DNA from: Pocillopora verrucosa
Taxonomy: Eukaryota; Cnidaria; Anthozoa; Scleractinia; Pocilloporidae
Assembly (NCBI RefSeq): GCF_036669915.1
Contig: NC_089316.1
Coordinates: forward strand, 23,877,997 to 23,941,996
Direction of reading: 5' to 3'
Length of the DNA: 64,000 nt
Position numbers and translations under genes: made by a program
Shown here: positions 47,401 to 59,560 of the stretch, one piece after another
Layout: each line of letters starts with the position of its first letter
How positions within the stretch are numbered: the stretch's first letter is position 1
The notes under the pieces: model-generated
The model's input: only the letters and a program-made list of their open reading frames with translations
Told to the model about the DNA's origin: nothing
The model's database searches: none

Positions 47401-50400
47401 ACTTTAGCAATGACAATATTTCTTCCTTTCTCAGAAATTGTAATTTTTATGATTAATTGGTTTTACCACTCGTATGCTTACAGACCGAATTGGATTATAC
47501 TCAGTCCTATATATAACTATTATTGATACGGGGTCCAAGTGATGGTTAGGTGCAAGAACTGTCAGAAATTATGCATCTCCTGCCTTTTCGTTGTCCACAA
47601 GATTAAAAGTGAGAAATATGTATCGTGAAATATTTATCCACGTAAAAATTTTATCCTGATTGCCAGAGGCTCCATGAGTTCCGCTTACTATAACAGCAAT
47701 GGTAAGTATACAAACAATAGGTAATTTGCATTACAGTTAATGAGCGCTTTTAGCGTACCTTAACCTTATTCAATATCAAAAATAACGAGTAATTTTGTCT
47801 TACCTTTGGGAATTTCGCAAATATAAGCTAATTTCTCAGAGCCATGAATGCCACAAAATAGGCTCTGGTTACCTTTAATAGTCTGCTTGCATATGTGAGC
47901 CACAGATCCCTCACACTTTGGCTCTCCTGCCCATTTAGACAGTTTCAGTTTTCTAATAAATGTGTTATAATACCATAAGTCGCCACTGTTACGAAGTACT
48001 TAACCCGTAGTGTGCTAAACAAGTGGACACTATTGGAATACATTACAAATACCTCGAACGTCCCCGTTTTTAACGCTACTATAGCTACTTGGGTTGATGG
48101 GTTACTTCTAACTTTCATAGGTATGGGCAATGCTGCACGCGCTGCAAGCTAGGCCATGACAGTTAAGTGCTATACCTGAGTACATAGGATATAGTGTATA
48201 GTATATAGTATCATACCTTGCTGTGACGGTGACGGCGACGGCGATGGCGACAGCGATGGGAACGGCGACGGCCATGGCCCTGGCGACGGCAATGGCCCCA
48301 GCGACGGCGATGGCGAGAGCGGTGGCGATATTGCTGCTTAAGATGGATGAGAATGTTAATCTTCGATTAGAACGACATGTCAACCGAGCTTTTTTTTTTA
48401 CTGTGTACAGTTTTCCTCCTGGCACAAGTTTTTTATATTTTTCAAAATATTGGGTAGCGAGTGACACGAAACGCAGAGGGCGTAAAGTTTCGTAATTCAA
48501 GCTTGTCACCGTTACTCAATTTACAAAACTTGAATGAAACGGATATTTTATAATAAGTGGACGCTAGCGAGGACCTTTTTGATTTCCTTTCAACGCAGGT
48601 TTTACTAAATGTGTTATAACACCATAAGTCGCCACTGTTACGAAATACTTTACCCGAAGTGTGCTAAACGAACGGACGCTATTGGAATACATTACAAATA
48701 CTGCGAACATCCCCATTGTTAACGCTACTATGAGAAGAAAAGACTAATAATCACATTACCGCATTAGGGTATTATGTTGCACTAATGACATCATAACATT
48801 CAGATAACCTGTACCAATATCACAGCGTTTAGGTATTGTTTTCTCGTAAATGATATTATGGCATCAGGGGGCCGTGCACAAAGAATAACATTAACCAGAA
48901 ACTTTGGACTCATCTGATAAGAGTAGTGGTATGTGGCTTTTGCAAGAGCCTCGTCGATTAGAGTCCAGAGTTATCGGGATATGAAAGGGTCGCATTTAAC
49001 TTGTTGTATCATTTCAAGTTTAAATATGTCCTTTCCGCTCTTTTTCTCACAACGCACACGCTTAACAACTTACCTCCTATCTTAATTCACGACTCATACA
49101 CAAGGAGGGGGTGTGCAGATCGAACTAGGAGCGTGAGTGCTTCATGCCGTCCGACAAAGGTACAGAGTACGATAAACAACTAGTTACAACTGAATTACTT
49201 CTCGCGCAAAAAAACATTTTGTGTGCCGACGCGTGACAAGAAACCCAGAAGACCCACTGGAAAAAATGGGAACGTATTCCCTATCCTAATGCTGGGCACC
49301 AACCTCTGAGGGTTAGAGGTAAAACAGGCTAAATTATGTGAAAAAATTAACTTAAAGCTCGAAAAGTTCGAAAAATGAGATGTATACATTACAAATGTCA
49401 AACCTTCTTTTCGAACTACAGCAATATATATTAAAATAAAATAGAATAAACACAGAACTGATTCCGCTATGCGAAGAAAAAATAAATTTGCAAGTCTTTT
49501 GTATTCGCTTTATAAAACTATAATTGACATGTATCTCAACAGACATGAGTCCCTGGCATGGCTCTTTGCAAAAGATAACGCACTTCACGTCATCACACGT
49601 TGTTATATAAAAAAGCAATTGGACTGATATTTCTTCGCAATTGGTATTCATCATCACTTTGTTCAATCGAAACAATAAATTAACTACATGAAAATAACTG
49701 ATAATTGAAAGTTTACTTTTATTACTGGTAACAGAACCATCTGTAGTTTTCTTCTGCTCACAAAGCTAAAAGTTAGACATATGTATCGTGAAAACGTTAA
49801 TTGATATCGTTTCAAACATATTTTCATTCATTCAAATGTTAGTGTAAACTTGATTCTGACTGTCAGAGGGTTTATGTAAATCCTTTCATAAGTTCCACAA
49901 ACGATATCAAATAATGTTTTTATGATGCCTAAGCGCTTCTGTTGCCGTTAGTTTCCTCAAAATAATATTAAAGAAAGCAAACAAACAGAAAAAACAAAAC
50001 AACAACAAAAATAACAACTTACCCTCGGAAATCTCACAAATATAACCGTGGACATATCCTATTCTCGTGCCATTAACACCACCAAACACGCCCTGCTCCC
50101 CATTAATGGACCGCTTGTACATGAAAGCCGCGTCGTGTTCACCTCTTGGCTCCCCTTGTTCCCATTTGCAAATAGTCAGCGGTCTTCCATTCTCCCAAGT
50201 CCAATTCCCGGCCTTTTTCGTTAAACCAATACTCCGTTTATTTTCATAGCGCGTAATATCTCGCCTTTGAATCTGGTCATTGATGAAATTCCATTCGTCT
50301 TCGGTTTCAATGGAAACTAGGTCCCCTCCTTGGTTTTGGCAGGCTTCTCTGGCCCAGAGCCAGTTCATGAACCACCGTCCGGGCACCGAAATTATGTACC

Positions 50401-53400
50401 AAGAGTTTTTAAAAGTTATATTTAGGCATTCTACAAAATGATAAAAATAAAAGCAAAAATACTAATTATCATAATGATAATCAAAGTGATAAATAATAAT
50501 AATGATGATGACATAAAAAGATTAAAATCACAATCACAATAAAGGAGAAAAATAAATGAGAAAGAAAACGGGACTTATTTTTTTCAGATAATTCCTTTTT
50601 TTTTACAGTTTTTTTTTATGATTCCTGTTTTTTTTTTTTTTTTAACACCTCCAGTTTATGTTTGATCATTGTCAATTAATACTATACATCTTTCTTCCTT
50701 ACGGCGTCCGCCATCTCTAACCTGCTTTTCTGAATTAGTTAACTTCACATCCATTAATTAGTCATCATCACATCTTTTGACACTTCTGCGTATACGTAGC
50801 TTCTGTTTAAATATACATTTGTAAATAGTTTAACGTGATAACTAATAATTTAGATTTAAGAATTTCAGACTTTGTAAATTATTTTATAGTCAGTCACTTT
50901 TATCATGAGCCTCCGACTCGGGAGATTGGGCAACTACTCCGCGTGTACCTGACGATAAATAAATCTATTACTATTATTAATACTATTACTAAGATTATCT
51001 GTGAGTTCATGCAATTTTGGTAGTCGAGTTTTTGAAAAATAATTATTTCCTTGTTGAGCTGACACCACCCTCACCCCGCCCCCTATTCTTCCTCCCCCAT
51101 CTGAACTAACTTAAAAAACGTAAAATTAAATGTGAATGTAAGTTCTTATAAATGTGCAACTGGAGATACGCAGCTCACCGCATACAGTTGTTATGGGAAA
51201 GGTTGTGGAAAAAACAAAAACAACAATTCAAAGTACATGAGACAAAATCAAAAGATTATCTAGGTGGCGGTAATCAACATTGACATGTAAAGTAAGTAAA
51301 GATAAATTAATTAGGGTTTGCTTGCACTTTTTTCCCGTTTTTCATGCAGTTTGGAATTTAAAGTCAGTCGTATTAAAAACAGATTCAAACCCGTGATGAC
51401 TCGTCCTTAAAATGACATTTTCTCAGATTTCCCTGAAATCCTGAGGTCGTCTGACCATGACCTGAAAGCCACCCACAATACCTGTCAAGGTTATCGCTTG
51501 CACTTCTGACACGCTTTTTCCTGAAAACTTCTCCCAAAAGAGCTGTATTTATTATTTGTTTTTCTAAGAGGGCACGGTAACGAGTCCTGCAATCTTTGTG
51601 GTTCTTAATGCGGTCCGGATTTTCTTATCTCTGCTCAGCGGCACGGCAACGCTTGCTCGAGTCGCTAGCTGCAACGTTAGCTTAGTTGCCTTTTTTCATA
51701 AATATATTTCCCTTTGCCAGCTGAGAAGTATTTTTACGTTAATCACTTTAAAGCAAATCAAGCTGATTAATTACTTATTAATCCTCTCCTTCTCTTTCTC
51801 AAGTCACTGTGGCTGCCGGCAAAAATAATGGTTTTGAAATGATTTTTGGTAGCAAATATGCCATTAAATGGGTTGACACGCGGCATAAAAACCGTTTGTA
51901 ATTAACCTAGACCTTCACTAGAAGTAACTCAGGAAGTTAGAACGTAACGTATTTGTTTAAAATTGAATTAATTGATGGGGTTTTCATTCATTTTATATCT
52001 GAAATCGTTAAAACAATTTGTTCATTAAAAAACAGTGAGCGATATCTTCAGTTCTATACTTTAAAATACGCTTTCGGTAAGTCTTTGCAAGTCCGCTCAA
52101 TATGGACATTTGTACCGTAAACTTCACAACAGAAAATGAAGGAATTCAACGAGAAAAAGCGGCATTAAAATTCCACTTTTGACAAAAGACCAGATTTACA
52201 CACGTGATTGCACCAAGTAAACGAGCAAACTCCCTCAATCTCGAAACAGATTTAAATTTACTTACAATTACTTTCCATTTACCGACTGAGCAGAGCTATA
52301 CTTCGTTCATCAATAGTTGATGGAAGTGAGTAATACTTTCTGTAAGATCATTGACTGTTTTTAAAAAAAAAATTCCCATGACAGACATTGAACTTAAGTT
52401 TGTTTGCCAAACCAGTGCCGTTGATGTTGTTGTTGTTTTCTTTTTTTAAAGCGTGCATGCACTTTTGTTTCTTACACGCTCTCTACTTTACAGGTGTCAG
52501 GTTGTGACAGATAATTGTTAAAAAAAAAGTTTCAAAGTTTGTTTGGAAGCCTTTTAAATCACCTTGTCCATTACACAAATAAAAATATTTCTGTAAAGCC
52601 TCTATTTAATTTGCATTAGCTCAGTCTGTTTCAACTACCATTTACTCGTTCAAAAATTGTTCAGTTCATGGAGGATCTTGCCGTAATTACAGCCCTAAAT
52701 CATTAGGGTTCTTTTGGAAAATATTTCGTTGAGTTTAAAAGAAAAAAAACTGTTATTCATAAGCTAAGGTCGGGAAAAACTGTGCACTCTGTCTTCAGTA
52801 CCGGTACTCAGGACCTTGGGCATACGTACTTCGATGCGTTATGTTTAAAAGAACACGGATTCACTCACTGACGTCAGTGATCACGCCTTGTAACTTGTGG
52901 CAAGGGAAAATTCCGTTGGTTAGATCATCCCAATCTCAGCGCGCTCGACAAAAGTTGTGAAATGTACAGTTTCCATCGCTGTTTTCCAGCTGCAGGCGAT
53001 GCAAAATAGGGAAAATCCCAGGGTGATCATTTTTTTTCGAAAGATATGTCCCCGTTTTTGTCATGGCCATTATGTTCAACTACTGATACACGCTTACAAG
53101 TTCATTCGTCGCTCACACGTACAAGTTAGGTGAGCCGAGCTTATTATGTGAACAACATTTTTACTTTTAAGAAGCAAGAGAAATTTTCCTGACACAAGTG
53201 CAAGACTGCTAATGTTTCAGCACATAATATAATTCATGGTTGGAATGTGATCTTACCTCCGGGCATCTCGCAAATGAAGGCGTTTTTATCGTAACAAGAG
53301 ATACCATTGAAGAGGCCTCCATTCTTAGATATTTCCGCGCAAGAGTCGTTACCATCTGGCTGAGAATCTCGCCATTTCGAAATATTTAGTTTTTCTCCAC

Positions 53401-54113
53401 TCTCCGAAGTCCAAACTCCGCAATTCTTCTGTAAACCAATGTGCCACGCACTAGTATTCGAAGTACCACGCTTTTGAATCTCATGACTGATAAACTGCCA
53501 TTCTTCTTGAGTTTCGATGGAGACTAAGTAACCTCCCTGTTTGTAACAGACTAACCTGTTTTGATACCAATCTCTTCCGCTTTTCGAAAATATGTAGGAT
53601 GAGTTTTTGAAACAGGTTGCTTGGCACTCTATGGGAAAAAATTAAAGGAATAAATAAACGAAAAAAAATGTATACTGATTGTAACAATAGTGATAATTCT
53701 GATGATGGAGACAAAGGAATAAATAAATAAACGAAAAAATGTATACTGATGATAACAATAGTAATAACGATGAAGATGGAGAAGAAAAAAAAATATACCA
53801 TTAATGATAATAAAACAATGGGCATCAAAACCCTCTACCTCACCGAAGGAAAAATTAGAATTAGGCAAGTTTTAAAAGTGGAAATTGGGGAATCAGGGTA
53901 ATAGCACCGTTAGTCTCTGATTTTTTTTGTTTTGCTTTCCAACTAAAGTTTTTAATCGCAAAACGATGTCATCCCAGCAGGAAGTCTGACTAATTATTTT
54001 GATAATTCAGTCAGATCTTTTTTTTTTCAGTTCATTTTAAGATACTTAAATATTGAATTGTAATTACGCTGCCTCACCTGTTCCTGGCAATTCCATCATC
54101 AAATGAAGGATGA
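41114..54113 (-). CDS. Gene C: adhesion GPCR with two C-type lectin domains, apparently intact
   Basis: Exons in order: 54078-54113 leader; 53257-53628 CTLD1; 50023-50430 CTLD2; 46739-46806 linker; 46587-46646, 45893-46100, 45442-45549, 45135-45225, 44766-44856 and 44638-44687 (GAIN); 43813-43939 GPS; 43610-43713, 43305-43407, 43028-43178, 42864-42945, 42502-42568, 42173-42261 and 41775-41895 (7TM); 41365-41406; 41114-41254 tail with TAA. They total 2519 bases, about 838 residues, in one consistent frame with canonical splice sites. The protein would sit in the plasma membrane, bind ligand through the lectin domains, cleave at the GPS and signal through the 7TM part. The first exon was not found. 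A truncated third CTLD at 47.8 kb can be skipped without frame change because all module borders are phase 1. Confidence 0.82.
41702..41895 (-). CDS. Gene C TM6-TM7 exon with duplicated 3' end
   Basis: The regular exon is 41775-41895 (LGFKTCAVMIPLMGITW to FTIFNSTQ, donor gtgagt). Directly after it lies a 73-base second copy of the exon end (41702-41774) closing with its own NSTQ and gtgaga donor. Use of the far donor adds 73 bases and shifts the frame, giving a different short tail. The second copy resembles gene B in its LLSSS stretch. Confidence 0.8.
42173..43713 (-). CDS. Gene C exons for TM1 to TM5 and the third loop
   Basis: TM1 LTEEDETVLEIITYVGLSL (43610-43713), TM2 DVHQPLSQIRLSLSVALG (43305-43407), TM3 QYFLMASFCWMLVEGFY (43028-43178), TM4 GLPIVMVGISLCIAAG (42864-42945), TM5 YCWLSYTNNLIWIFAAF (42502-42568) and LNILILVRVIKEM (42173-42261, donor gttaga). 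All frames are open. Confidence 0.82.
43813..43939 (-). CDS. Gene C GPS exon
   Basis: It encodes GRGCHVV and VCSCNHLTHFAVLLDYNG. The preceding exon supplies CVFW. The full GPS, including the HLT cleavage site, is present. Confidence 0.9.
44638..46806 (-). CDS. Gene C linker and GAIN exons
   Basis: Exon 46739-46806 (KSSPSESIRPQPTLQS) is a short linker taking the place of the long stalk of A and B. The GAIN exons follow: AAEYVSKLSRMNI, AIAVLEIFITGIKKI with FKVAIAFEEFALKY, ASDFYFEDEE, LVVGIVYKDLHILL, YLNSRIMAVAMDP and VDEREKTCVFW. All are in phase and open. Confidence 0.78.
47804..47956 (-). pseudogene. Truncated CTLD exon in gene C
   Basis: Only the last 50 residues of a CTLD remain (LKLSKWAGEPKCEG to YICEIPK), with an intact gtaaga donor. 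The 5' part is replaced at 47957 by the start of a repeated element. It is most like CTLD2 of gene D. Without an acceptor, splicing should skip it. Confidence 0.75.
47957..48731. mobile_element. Insertion flanked by 126-base direct repeats
   Basis: Copies at 47957-48082 and 48606-48731 start taaatgtgttataa and end aacgctactat, with about 13 differences by eye. The inside holds a GGCGAC/GGCGAT hexamer repeat and no clear gene. The flanking repeats look LTR-like but are short; a tandem duplication is possible. Confidence 0.6.
48222..48335. repeat. GGCGAC/GGCGAT hexamer repeat
   Basis: About 110 bases of imperfect GC-rich hexamers, in contrast to the AT-rich surroundings. The open frames on both strands here are repeat products. 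Confidence 0.9.
48732..50022. other. Intron of gene C, nothing recognised
   Basis: Between the insertion and CTLD2 no further exon or element could be supported. Confidence 0.4.
50023..50430 (-). CDS. C-type lectin-like domain exon (CTLD2 of gene C)
   Basis: This 408-base exon opens ECLNITFKNSWYI and closes GYICEISE at a gtaag donor. It has the C-x-NQGGDLVSIETEDEW helix, SIGLTKKAG, NWTWENG and a GEPRGEHDAAFM stretch. The EPR resembles the EPN mannose-type motif, but the usual Cys before the last part is Ala (HDAAF). Sugar binding is possible but unproven. Confidence 0.82.
50440..53256. other. Intron of gene C between CTLD1 and CTLD2
   Basis: About 2.8 kb. It has T-rich runs near 50590-50642; no exon or mobile element edge was recognised. 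Confidence 0.45.
53257..53628 (-). CDS. C-type lectin-like domain exon (CTLD1 of gene C)
   Basis: This 372-base exon opens ECQATCFKNSSYIFSKS and closes FICEMPG at gtaaga. It contains C-x-x-QGGYLVSIETQEEW, WHIGL and WRDSQPDGNDSCAEI. QPD is the galactose-type sugar-contact motif of CTLDs and requires calcium. The later WND position reads SCYD, so one calcium contact may be altered. A galactose-type ligand is a reasonable inference. Confidence 0.83.
54078..54113 (-). CDS. Leader-type mini-exon of gene C
   Basis: A 36-base exon with a strong acceptor (tttctcttctacag) and gtgagg donor, reading ILHLMMELPGT. It pairs with 4653-4688 of gene D. The Met-bearing exon before it is unknown; a hydrophobic frame at about 55.2-55.3 kb (MKHSTVFMLFIDL) is only a weak candidate. 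Confidence 0.5.
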
Positions 54114-54439
54114 CTGTAGAAGAGAAAATGGGCAAAGTATTTTATTGTTATGTCGAAAATAACTTTTGAAACGACCAAAGAGTTTTTTAGATTTCAAGAT
54201 ATACTAGTACTAAAGCATTTTAATTGTTAAAGAAATTGAAAGAAAAAAAATGTCTCCGCAACCGGCTGAACAAAACTTGTTGCATATCGAAAACATGTCA
54301 AAGGGATTCGTTTGTTTGGCGTTACTCGCAGACGTAACTTGGAAAGTATTATGTAAGTATTACCAGCAAACAGAGAAAAAAACGTTTACGACTAAAGATG
54401 TTGATAGCGGTGGCTTGCTGCAAAAAGTATGATTTGAAG

Positions 54440-55850
54440 AATAATACGCAAAACAGGTTCAATCTGTCATATATCTCTTTCATTTGATTTTGTTTACTTG
54501 AAGCTCAAAACTAATATGAAAATGAAAGAAAATTGCGGTGAAAAATGACTCGGTTTGTAACTGTGCCTCGAATTAACCGGGATGGGCGCTGATTGCATTG
54601 GGCAAAGACTACACATGCTCGGAGCAAAGCAAGTACTAGCGTCTCATAGCCTTGTTTTCCATGAATTTACCTAACTGCCACTGATAGTTGAAGATAATTC
54701 CGTCATTCTCTTTATCGGGAGGTCAAACATGTGGATGAGACATTTAATTTAAATTCAAAAAGTTTAAAATTGTCACTTCTCGGAATAGATAACTTTAAAT
54801 AAATGCACCCTACTCGATGAGGAAGTTTTGCACGTCGCGCGGTATTATTCCAAGTCAAGAGAGTGCCGTTGAGAAACCATTAAAGTGTTCTTTATGACCA
54901 TCAGAGAAAAGTCTGGTGTGCTCAGAGACTTGCTACTTGAAAAAAAGAAAAAAAAAAAAAAAAACCAATAACAGCGTTAATTCCGGTTTGTTGGGTGCAA
55001 CCTTTTTGTTGTTCTGCTTTCCGTCCGTATTTTTGCGCTGTGGGAAATTGTACATGTTCATTGCCCAAATACGGCAAGTGGCGCAGTAGTGGAGTTATAA
55101 AAAGGTATATTTTGCAACAATGAATTAAACGACGAGGAACTGTGAACTGAATGAATCTGAATGAATCTTTATCTAGATTTATAAAATTGAAACTATGCGT
55201 ACCGAATTCTTTGAAAAAAAAACTTTTGACACCGATGTTTAATGCCAAATTTATCATGAGATCGATGAAAAGCATGAAGACGGTACTATGTTTCATTTTC
55301 TCTTTTTCTAACTGGAGTGGAATTTATTAATTAACTGTCTGCGGGGTTTTTGCGTCCGTTTAGAGAATGATATTCTACAACTGAAGCTGACAAAAAGGTC
55401 GAGCCAGCAGGGAGTTAATTAAAAGGGACATAAAAGGTGACCCGTCAAAAGCTGAACTGTCGCTGACAGCATTCATTTTAAAAAAACTTTGTTCAAACTT
55501 GCCTTCTGTTTACCACAGTTATCGTTTCCTATGTAGCGTGTTCATAAAATAAGCTCAAATGCAATTCCCATTTCTATAAATGCAAGATTGCTCAAGGAAA
55601 ACGACTGAATAAGTTTTAGTGGACGAATTTAATTCGTTTTTTCGCGAAACAGATCGTACATGGTTTTTGTGTATTTCTCGGGTGACATCTTGTCACACCA
55701 ACTTCAGAATTGAAGGTAGGCAACTATGCTATTATGTTCCTGCAATACTTCTTAATATTTCTGACAGGTTTTTTATTAAACATCAATTAGGCACAACAAT
55801 CGTGAATAATAACTACCATTTCCACTAAAAAGGTTAAGCATTTTTGAAAA
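54440..55850. repeat. Upstream repeat copy R1
   Basis: First of three related non-coding blocks upstream of gene C (others 56850-57365 and 58090-59560). R1 and R3 share the longer extent; all share the stretch with gaattctttgaa, tcgatgaaaa and gtggaatt. No gene is supported. An A run lies near 54946-54963. Confidence 0.8.
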
Positions 55851-56849
55851 TTTTTCATCATGATATACTTGGTCTGATTCCTGTTAGGACGCGCTCAAGG
55901 AAGCGAGACTATCTTCCCAGTTTGTATACGCTAAAACTCACACCAATACCTCCCTACAAGAGGATAAGAACAATTTGTAGTTAAAGTGACGAGGATCTTG
56001 TTAAAAGGATGGGGTTTGCAGCTTGTGTTGTTTTGAGTCAGAACCAGCTGTTTATGGCTAAGTAAGTCGGGAAAATATACTGTCGTTTACGATATTGACA
56101 TCGTGTATTTCCAAAATAATTAGTTCTTTTGGTCTTTTGCACCCGCTTAAGACTGTACCAAAGCAAAAAAAAAGCACTTGAAGCAATGCTGTAAAAAACA
56201 ATGATCAAACTGATCTTAATCAATTTTACAGCATGGTGCAAGAGCGTCATTATCGTGCCAAGTAAAATGCATAGCCTAAGGTTTCAAATATCATCTGACA
56301 CGTCAACACGGAGTATTCAAATTTATCTTTCGATTCAATATGTATGCTAGTTATCGCCTTTTATTCTTCCCCAGCCATTTAATAAAACGATTTGATAAGC
56401 AATGAAAAAAGCGTCTTCTTTCAAACGGTCTCGACCATCTTGTGCCTATAACCAGATCATTCTTTCCATTCCACGCATCAAACTTTCACCATTGAAGACT
56501 TTATTTCTTGTTAACATAGCATCATCGAAACGCAAGGGAGGTTGGGAGAATTCATAAAATATTTCATCTTGATATTCCAAGCAACTATCCAAGAGGATAT
56601 ACAAGAGATTAAAAAATAACCCTCAAGTATAAACTACCCAAGAGGGTATAGAAGAGATTAATAATTAAGCCTCAGGTATACACTACCTCGGAGGGCACGA
56701 AAAATTGAATTCCCACTAATTTATATCAGGAGACCGCTCTTTGTCTGGACTCTTTCTTTTGACTGAAAGTCACTAGGCATCCACGGTTAACTTATGTAAT
56801 TATTATCCTTTACTAGTTCCTGGGTGTATTTGTCAAGCTCGGCTATTCT

Positions 56850-57365
56850 TGACAGACATCATTGCGGAGTGGAGTGATAAAAAGGTATGTTTAGCAACAA
56901 TGAATTAAACGGCGAGGGATACTTAAACTGAATCAATCTGTTCTTTATCTAGATTTATAATTTTGAAACTATGCGTACCGAATTCTTTGAAAAACAAAAC
57001 TTTTGGCATCGATGTTTAATGCCATATATGTCACGAGATCGATGAAAAAAATGAATACAGCACTATGTTTCATTTTCTCTTTTTCTGACTGGGGTGGAAT
57101 TTATTAATTAACTGTCTGCAGGGTTTTGGCATCCGTTTAGAGAATAACATTCTACAATTGAAGCCGATAAAAAAGTCGAGGAAGCAGGGAGTTAATATAA
57201 AGGAAAATAAAATGTAGACCCGTCAAAAGCTGAACTGGCGCTGACGGCATTGATTTTAAAAAAACCTTTGTCCAAACTTGCCTTCAGCTTACCTCAGTTA
57301 TTGTTTTTATTTAGCGTGTTTATATAATAAGCTCAAATGCAACTCCCATTTCTTTTGGGATCAGG
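56850..57365. repeat. Upstream repeat copy R2
   Basis: The shortest copy, covering only the central part of R1 and R3. No gene is supported between it and its neighbours. Confidence 0.8.
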
Positions 57366-57642
57366 ATAAAATTTACTTCATCCTCCCCCTTTCCCAAGCC
57401 GTCATTAATTCTGACTTTAAAACAACGCACCATCGCTAAAGAAAGTGAATTTTGACCTTTTAACAATCAACGTTTTGACGATTATTCTGACCGAAGTATT
57501 GAAATTTCGTTATTGCAATTTCACTCATCATCAATTAAAATTTTTGACAAACACGTACTTTAGGAATAAGACCTTTTCACTGCTGCTAAGCATCAACTGT
57601 TTAGTGAAATGGCTGGTGACGGTATCTTAGCTTCCAAAATAA

Positions 57643-57770
57643 TCAAGGATTACTGCTAGCTCACCACACAAGCGAGTTTATTTGTATTAATGTCAATAGA
57701 TCTGAGAACTTTGTTTCTTTTGGCATCTATTAAAACCAGCTTAAGACGATTTTAAAATGGTATTGTATTT
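57643..57770. repeat. Direct repeat, partner at 60345-60475
   Basis: Both copies share tactgcta(g/a)ctc, tcaatagatctga-like and ggcatctattaaaa strings, so the duplicated upstream block extends beyond R2 and R3. Confidence 0.7.
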
Positions 57771-58089
57771 ATTTCTCTATAATTGTCTTCTTTTTTCAAC
57801 ATAATGGTTCCGCAGGTTTCGTTGGATCCACTGCGATGCACTTTTACATCAGTTGGCGGAAGGAACTTAGTAATTAAAAATCGGCAACAAGTGAGGCATT
57901 TACAACTTCGTAGAGTCTCATAAAATATCTAAGGTATCCGCGGCCGCACTCCCAAGAAGTATAGTAAACAGAAACGATACTGGTGACTCTATCTTGTCAA
58001 TGTTCTAAAATAGCATTTTTCCAGATTATTTAAAACGGACTGCTCGAGCCAGGGTACCCGGCAAGAGTCGCATAATCAAGCGAAGGTAG

Positions 58090-59560
58090 TTATACGCAAA
58101 ACAGCTTCAATCTGTTATCTATCTCTTTCCTTTAATTTTGTCTAATTGAAGGTCAAAACTAATATAAAAATGATATGAAATTGCGGTGGAAAATGCCTAA
58201 AAATTATCCGGCTTGAAAAATGAGAAAGACTCGGTTTGTAACTGTTCCTCGAAGTAACCGGCATGGGCGCTGATTTGATTTTTTTTGAGCAACGACTTCA
58301 CATGCTTGGAAAAAAGAAAATACTAGTGTCTCAAAGCCTTGTTTTTCCCTGAATTTCCTCAACTGCCACAAAAATTTGAGGAAATTCAGTCATTCTCATC
58401 TAGAGGTCAAACGTATGGATTAGACATTTAATTTAAATTGAAAAAGTTCAAAATTGTCCCTTCTCAGAATAGATAACTGTAAATAAATGCACCTTATTCG
58501 ATGAGGAAGTTTTGCAAGTAGCGCGGTATTATTCCAGTCAAGAGAGTGCCGTTTAGAAACTAATAAAGTATTCTTTATGACCATCAGAAAAAAGTATGTT
58601 GTGCTTAGAGACTTGTTGCTTGAAAAACGAACAAAAAAAAAACAAACAAAACGACAACAGCAACAATTTCGGTTGGTTGTGTGAAACCTTTTTGTTTTTC
58701 CGCTTTCCGTCCGTATTTTTGCGCTGTTGCACAATGCAATACTGTGGGGAATTCGCCTATTCCCTTGCCCAAATATGGCTTAAGTGGCGTAGTAGTGGAT
58801 TGATAAAAAGGTATATTTTGCGACAGTGAATTAAACGACAAGGAACCATGAAACTGAATCAATCTGTTCTTCATGATGTAGATTTATAATTTTGAAACTA
58901 TGCGCAGCGAGTTCTTTGAAAAATATAACTATTGACATCGCTGCCTGATGCCATATTTGTGATGGGATCGATGAAAAGCATGAATACTCTGCTATGTTTT
59001 ATTTTCCGTTTTCCTAACAGGGGTGGAATTCATCAGTTAACTGTCTGCAGGGTTTTAGCGTCCTTTTAGAGAATAACATTCTACAACTGAAGCCGATAAA
59101 AAAGTCGAGGAAGCAGGGAGGTAATTAAAAGGGAAATAAAAGATAGACCTGTCAAAAGCTGAACTGTCGCTGACGGCATCATTTCAAAAAATCTTTGTCC
59201 AAACTTCTGTTTACCATAATCATTGTTTTCAATGTAGCGTGTTTATAAACTGAGCACGAATGCAACTCCCATTTCTTTTTTTGCAAGATTGTTCAAGCGA
59301 AACGGCTGAATAAGTTTTAGTCGACGAACTTAATTGTTTTTTTTTCGCGAAAGAGATCTTGCGTGGTCTCTGTGCATTTCTCGGTTGACATCTTGTCACA
59401 GGAACTTCAGAAGGTAAGCAACTATGCTATTATGTTCCTGAAACCCTTCATAATATTTTTGGAAGGTTTTGCGCTAAACGTTATCACATAATCATGAATC
59501 ATAATTACCATTTCAATTTTAAAACCGCAAAAATTGTTTTACTGTGGTTAACTGTTTCCA
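58090..59560. repeat. Upstream repeat copy R3
   Basis: Matches R1 over most of its length, including the block with gcgctgttgc and tttccgtccgtat. No gene is supported. Confidence 0.8.

Noticed and set aside
48223..48495. Frame with repeated ATAMA-type residues
   Set aside because: Product of the GGCGAC hexamer repeat; no independent support.
54250..54432. 60-codon plus-strand frame with a gtaagt inside
   Set aside because: No partner exon or conserved counterpart near gene D; taken as chance.
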